Below the pieces are notes generated by a model. The model saw nothing but the letters and a program-made list of their open reading frames with translations, ran no database searches and was not told where the DNA came from. A DNA stretch of 31,598 nt from ZC4RG30 sp964456255 (lineage in GTDB: Bacteria > Pseudomonadota > Gammaproteobacteria > Steroidobacterales > Steroidobacteraceae), in the NCBI GenBank assembly GCA_964456255.1, contig CAYWDZ010000006.1, forward strand, positions 1 through 31,598, written 5' to 3'. This document shows, piece after piece, positions 29,151 to 31,598 of the stretch. Made by a program: the position numbers and the translations under genes. Each line of letters begins with the position of its first letter. The stretch's first letter is position 1.

Positions 29151-31598
29151 ATGCGTCACCTGTGTCGCCTGGTCGGCGGGATTCTGATCCTGGGATGCGC
29201 CACGCTGGCTGCACAGCAGGCGCGGCAGGCTGGCCCGGCCGCGACGGGCGTGTATTCCGCCGAACAGGCAGCGGCGGGCGAGAAGATCTATTTCGAAAAG
29301 TGCTCGGTGTGCCACGGCGACACCCTGGGAGGCCGTGAACAGGCCACCGCGCTGACCGGCCCGCAGTTCATGCAGAACTGGAACGGCAAGAACCTGCGCC
29401 TGCTCTTCGACAAGCTCGACACCATGCCGCCCGCCGCGCAGAAGAGCGTGTCGGCGCCGGACAAGTCCGCGCTGATTGCTTTCATGATGCGCTACTCGGG
29501 CATGCCGGCCGGAGCTGCGGCGCTGCCGACGGATCGCACGCAGCTTGCCGCCCTCACCTTCGGCCAGGCAGCGGCGCGCGCGCCCCTCGCGGCGGCGGCA
29601 CCGCGCCCGGCCACGGGACCCGCGCGGTCCGCGGCGCGCAGCACCGGCCCCGACACCACGTGGACCACCTACGGCGGCAATCTGGCGAGCCATCGCTACT
29701 CGCCGCTCGACCAGATCAACGCGGACAACTTCAACAAGCTGGAAATCGCCTGGCGGCTGAAGACTGATTTTCTGGGCCCGCGGCCCGACTCGCTTTATTC
29801 GGCCACGCCGCTGGTGGTGGGCCACACGCTGTACACCACTGCAGGAACCCGCCGCGCAGCCGTCGCGCTGAACGCAGTCACCGGCGAGATGCTGTGGATG
29901 CATGCCGAGGATGAAGGCCAGCGCGGCCAGAATGCGCCGCGCAATGGCGCCGGTCGCGGCGTTGCCTACTGGGCCAGCACCAATGGCAACGACGAGCGGA
30001 TCATCTACGTGACACCGGGCTACCGGATGCTGGCCCTCGACGCGAAGACCGGCGTGCCCGTGCCGGGCTTCGGCAAGAACGGTGTCGTCGACCTGAAGCT
30101 CGAAGCCGACCAGGAGGTGGACCTGGAAACTGCCGAGCTGGGCCTGAATGCGACGCCACTCATCGTCGGCGACGTGATCGTGGTCGGCGTCGCGCATCGC
30201 GCCGGCGGCGCGCCGCGCACCATGCACAACGCGCGCGGCATGGTGCGCGGCTACGATGCCCGCACCGGCAAGCGCCTGTGGATCTTCCACACCATCCCCG
30301 AGCGCGGCGAGTTCGGCTACGACACCTGGCTCGATGGCTCCGCCGAGAACAATGGCAACACCGGCGCCTGGGCGCAGATGAGCGCCGACCCGGAGCTTGG
30401 TCTGGTGTACGTGCCGCTGGAGATGGCCACCGGCGATTACTACGGTGGCAACCGGCCCGGCAACACGCTGTTTGCCGACAGCCTGCTGGCCCTCGACGTG
30501 AAGACGGGCAAACGCCGCTGGCATTACCAGACCGTGCATCACGGTCTGTGGGACTACGATCTGTCCTGCGCGCCCATCCTGTTCGACATGCAGATGAACG
30601 GGCGCACCATCAAGGCCATCGCGCAGCCGACCAAGCAGGCGTTCCTGTTCGTGTTCAACCGCGAAACGGGCGAACCCATCTGGCCCATCGAAGAGCGGCC
30701 GGTGCCGCAGTCGGACGCACCGAAGGAGCGGACCAGCCCCACGCAGCCGTTCCCGACCTGGCCGAAGCCCTTCGACATGCAGGGCATCACCGTGGATGAC
30801 CTGATCGATTTCACGCCCGGGTTGAAGGCGCAGGCGCTGGAGGTGATCAAGCGCTACAAGATCGGTCCGCTGTTCACACCGCCGGTGGTGAGCGTAGCGG
30901 ACGGTCCGCTCGCCACCTTGCAGATGCCGGGCGATGTCGGCGGTGCGAACTGGCCCGGCGGGTCATTCGATCCGGAACACAACTATCTCTTCATCCATTC
31001 GCACACCGCCGCGTATGTCAGCGGCCTGGTGGAGGCGAGCCCGGATCGCTCCGACATGGGCTACATCGGCGGGCAGGCACGCGCCGGTGGCGCAGGTCCA
31101 GGCGGTCCGCCTGCCGCCGGTCCCGGTGGTGCGCGCGGCGGTGGTCCGCGTAGTGGCGGTCCGGGCGGAACCACCGTGCAGGGCCTGCCACTGGTCAAGC
31201 CGCCCTGGGACCGCATCACCGCCTACGACATGAACACCGGCGAGATCATCTGGCAGAAGACGCACTCGTCCACGCCCGACGACATCAAGAACAATCCGGC
31301 GCTGGCCGGGCTCGATCTGCCGCGCCTTGGTCAGCCGGGCCGCACCTTCATCGGCACGCTGGCGACGAAGACCTTGCTGATTGCCGGCGAAGGCGGCGTG
31401 CATACGAACGAGGCCGGCGCGCGCGTGGCGCTGCTGCGCGCGTACGACAAGCGCACCGGCGCGGACGTCGGTGCGGTCGAGATGCCGAACAAGCAGACCG
31501 GCTCGCCGATGACCTACATGCTGGACGGCCGGCAGTACATCGTGCTGGCCGTGAGCGGCAGCGACGGCGCGGAGCTCATCGCGTACGCGCTGCCCTGA
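29151..31598 (+). CDS. PQQ-dependent dehydrogenase with N-terminal cytochrome c domain
   Basis: An 815-residue exported protein. The N-terminus MRHLCRLVGGILILGC may be a lipoprotein signal (C16) or an ordinary signal peptide ending TLAAQ. A cytochrome c domain follows with CSVCH (51-55). An Ala/Pro-rich linker leads to a PQQ beta-propeller with TTWTTYGGNLASHRYSPLDQI, ATPLVVGHTLYTTAG, HHGLWDYDLSCAP and GGANWPGGSFDP, the usual signatures of glucose/alcohol-type quinoprotein dehydrogenases. A Gly/Pro/Arg insert (about 640-677) interrupts a late blade. It oxidises an unknown sugar or alcohol in the periplasm and passes electrons to its own heme. The ATG at 29151 is preferred to a TTG at 29133. 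The last base of the window is the end of the stop codon. Confidence 0.92.
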   Translation: MRHLCRLVGGILILGCATLAAQQARQAGPAATGVYSAEQAAAGEKIYFEKCSVCHGDTLGGREQATALTGPQFMQNWNGKNLRLLFDKLDTMPPAAQKSVSAPDKSALIAFMMRYSGMPAGAAALPTDRTQLAALTFGQAAARAPLAAAAPRPATGPARSAARSTGPDTTWTTYGGNLASHRYSPLDQINADNFNKLEIAWRLKTDFLGPRPDSLYSATPLVVGHTLYTTAGTRRAAVALNAVTGEMLWMHAEDEGQRGQNAPRNGAGRGVAYWASTNGNDERIIYVTPGYRMLALDAKTGVPVPGFGKNGVVDLKLEADQEVDLETAELGLNATPLIVGDVIVVGVAHRAGGAPRTMHNARGMVRGYDARTGKRLWIFHTIPERGEFGYDTWLDGSAENNGNTGAWAQMSADPELGLVYVPLEMATGDYYGGNRPGNTLFADSLLALDVKTGKRRWHYQTVHHGLWDYDLSCAPILFDMQMNGRTIKAIAQPTKQAFLFVFNRETGEPIWPIEERPVPQSDAPKERTSPTQPFPTWPKPFDMQGITVDDLIDFTPGLKAQALEVIKRYKIGPLFTPPVVSVADGPLATLQMPGDVGGANWPGGSFDPEHNYLFIHSHTAAYVSGLVEASPDRSDMGYIGGQARAGGAGPGGPPAAGPGGARGGGPRSGGPGGTTVQGLPLVKPPWDRITAYDMNTGEIIWQKTHSSTPDDIKNNPALAGLDLPRLGQPGRTFIGTLATKTLLIAGEGGVHTNEAGARVALLRAYDKRTGADVGAVEMPNKQTGSPMTYMLDGRQYIVLAVSGSDGAELIAYALP

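Noticed and set aside
27963..30542. An open frame of about 860 codons on the minus strand, opposite the aldolase and PQQ dehydrogenase genes
   Set aside because: It is antisense to two well-supported genes, its composition (His, Arg, Ala, Gly-rich) is that of a high-GC shadow frame, and it has no recognisable domain or start context.

Overview
The window looks like chromosomal DNA of a high-GC, Gram-negative soil or freshwater proteobacterium. A TonB-dependent outer-membrane receptor, lipoproteins, Tat and Sec signal peptides and c-type cytochromes all point to a diderm. The gene mix (ankyrin/DUF1592/DUF1552 operon, DUF6265, SPFH plus ribbon-helix-helix pair, PQQ dehydrogenase) reminds me most of Steroidobacteraceae-like Gammaproteobacteria. 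That placement is inference; no rRNA or other marker gene is present. I see no tRNA, rRNA, CRISPR array, insertion sequence, integrase or phage gene. No stretch of 300 bases lacks a gene; the longest gap is 256 bp (27806-28061).

Layout. (1) 1-4798, minus strand: the start of a secreted protein cut by the window edge, a TonB-dependent receptor, a DUF6265 protein, a small periplasmic protein and a flavin reductase. (2) 4825-7585, plus: a TauE/SafE exporter, an exported methyltransferase-like protein and an SMP-30-type lipoprotein, ending at a perfect 12-bp hairpin shared with the convergent CocE/NonD hydrolase. (3) 7599-15855, minus: CocE hydrolase; an SPFH membrane protein with a ribbon-helix-helix (RHH) regulator behind a palindrome-containing promoter; then an ankyrin/DUF1592/DUF1552 operon. 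(4) 15952-16953, plus: a Tat-exported fluoroacetate-dehalogenase-type hydrolase. (5) 16966-22224, minus: a GAF-GGDEF diguanylate cyclase, an OmpA-like periplasmic protein, a di-heme cytochrome and an unassigned lipoprotein. (6) 22327-24576, plus: a Tat-exported SASA-type esterase and a paralogue of that lipoprotein. (7) 24595-27805, minus: an RnfD-like membrane protein, ApbE, a membrane-anchored FMN-binding protein and a secreted lectin-like protein. (8) 28062-31598, plus: an exported HpcH/HpaI aldolase-like protein and a cytochrome-fused PQQ dehydrogenase.

How it fits together. About twenty of the 26 genes encode proteins that are exported or membrane-bound, and many are redox enzymes or hydrolases. 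The region reads as an envelope-facing catabolic and electron-transfer neighbourhood made of small independent operons. The items most worth a second look are the FMN-binding/ApbE/RnfD-like cassette with an altered flavinylation motif and an apparent compartment mismatch, the SPFH-RHH unit with its candidate operator between -35 and -10, the Tat-exported dehalogenase, and the inverted pair of paralogous lipoproteins around an esterase.
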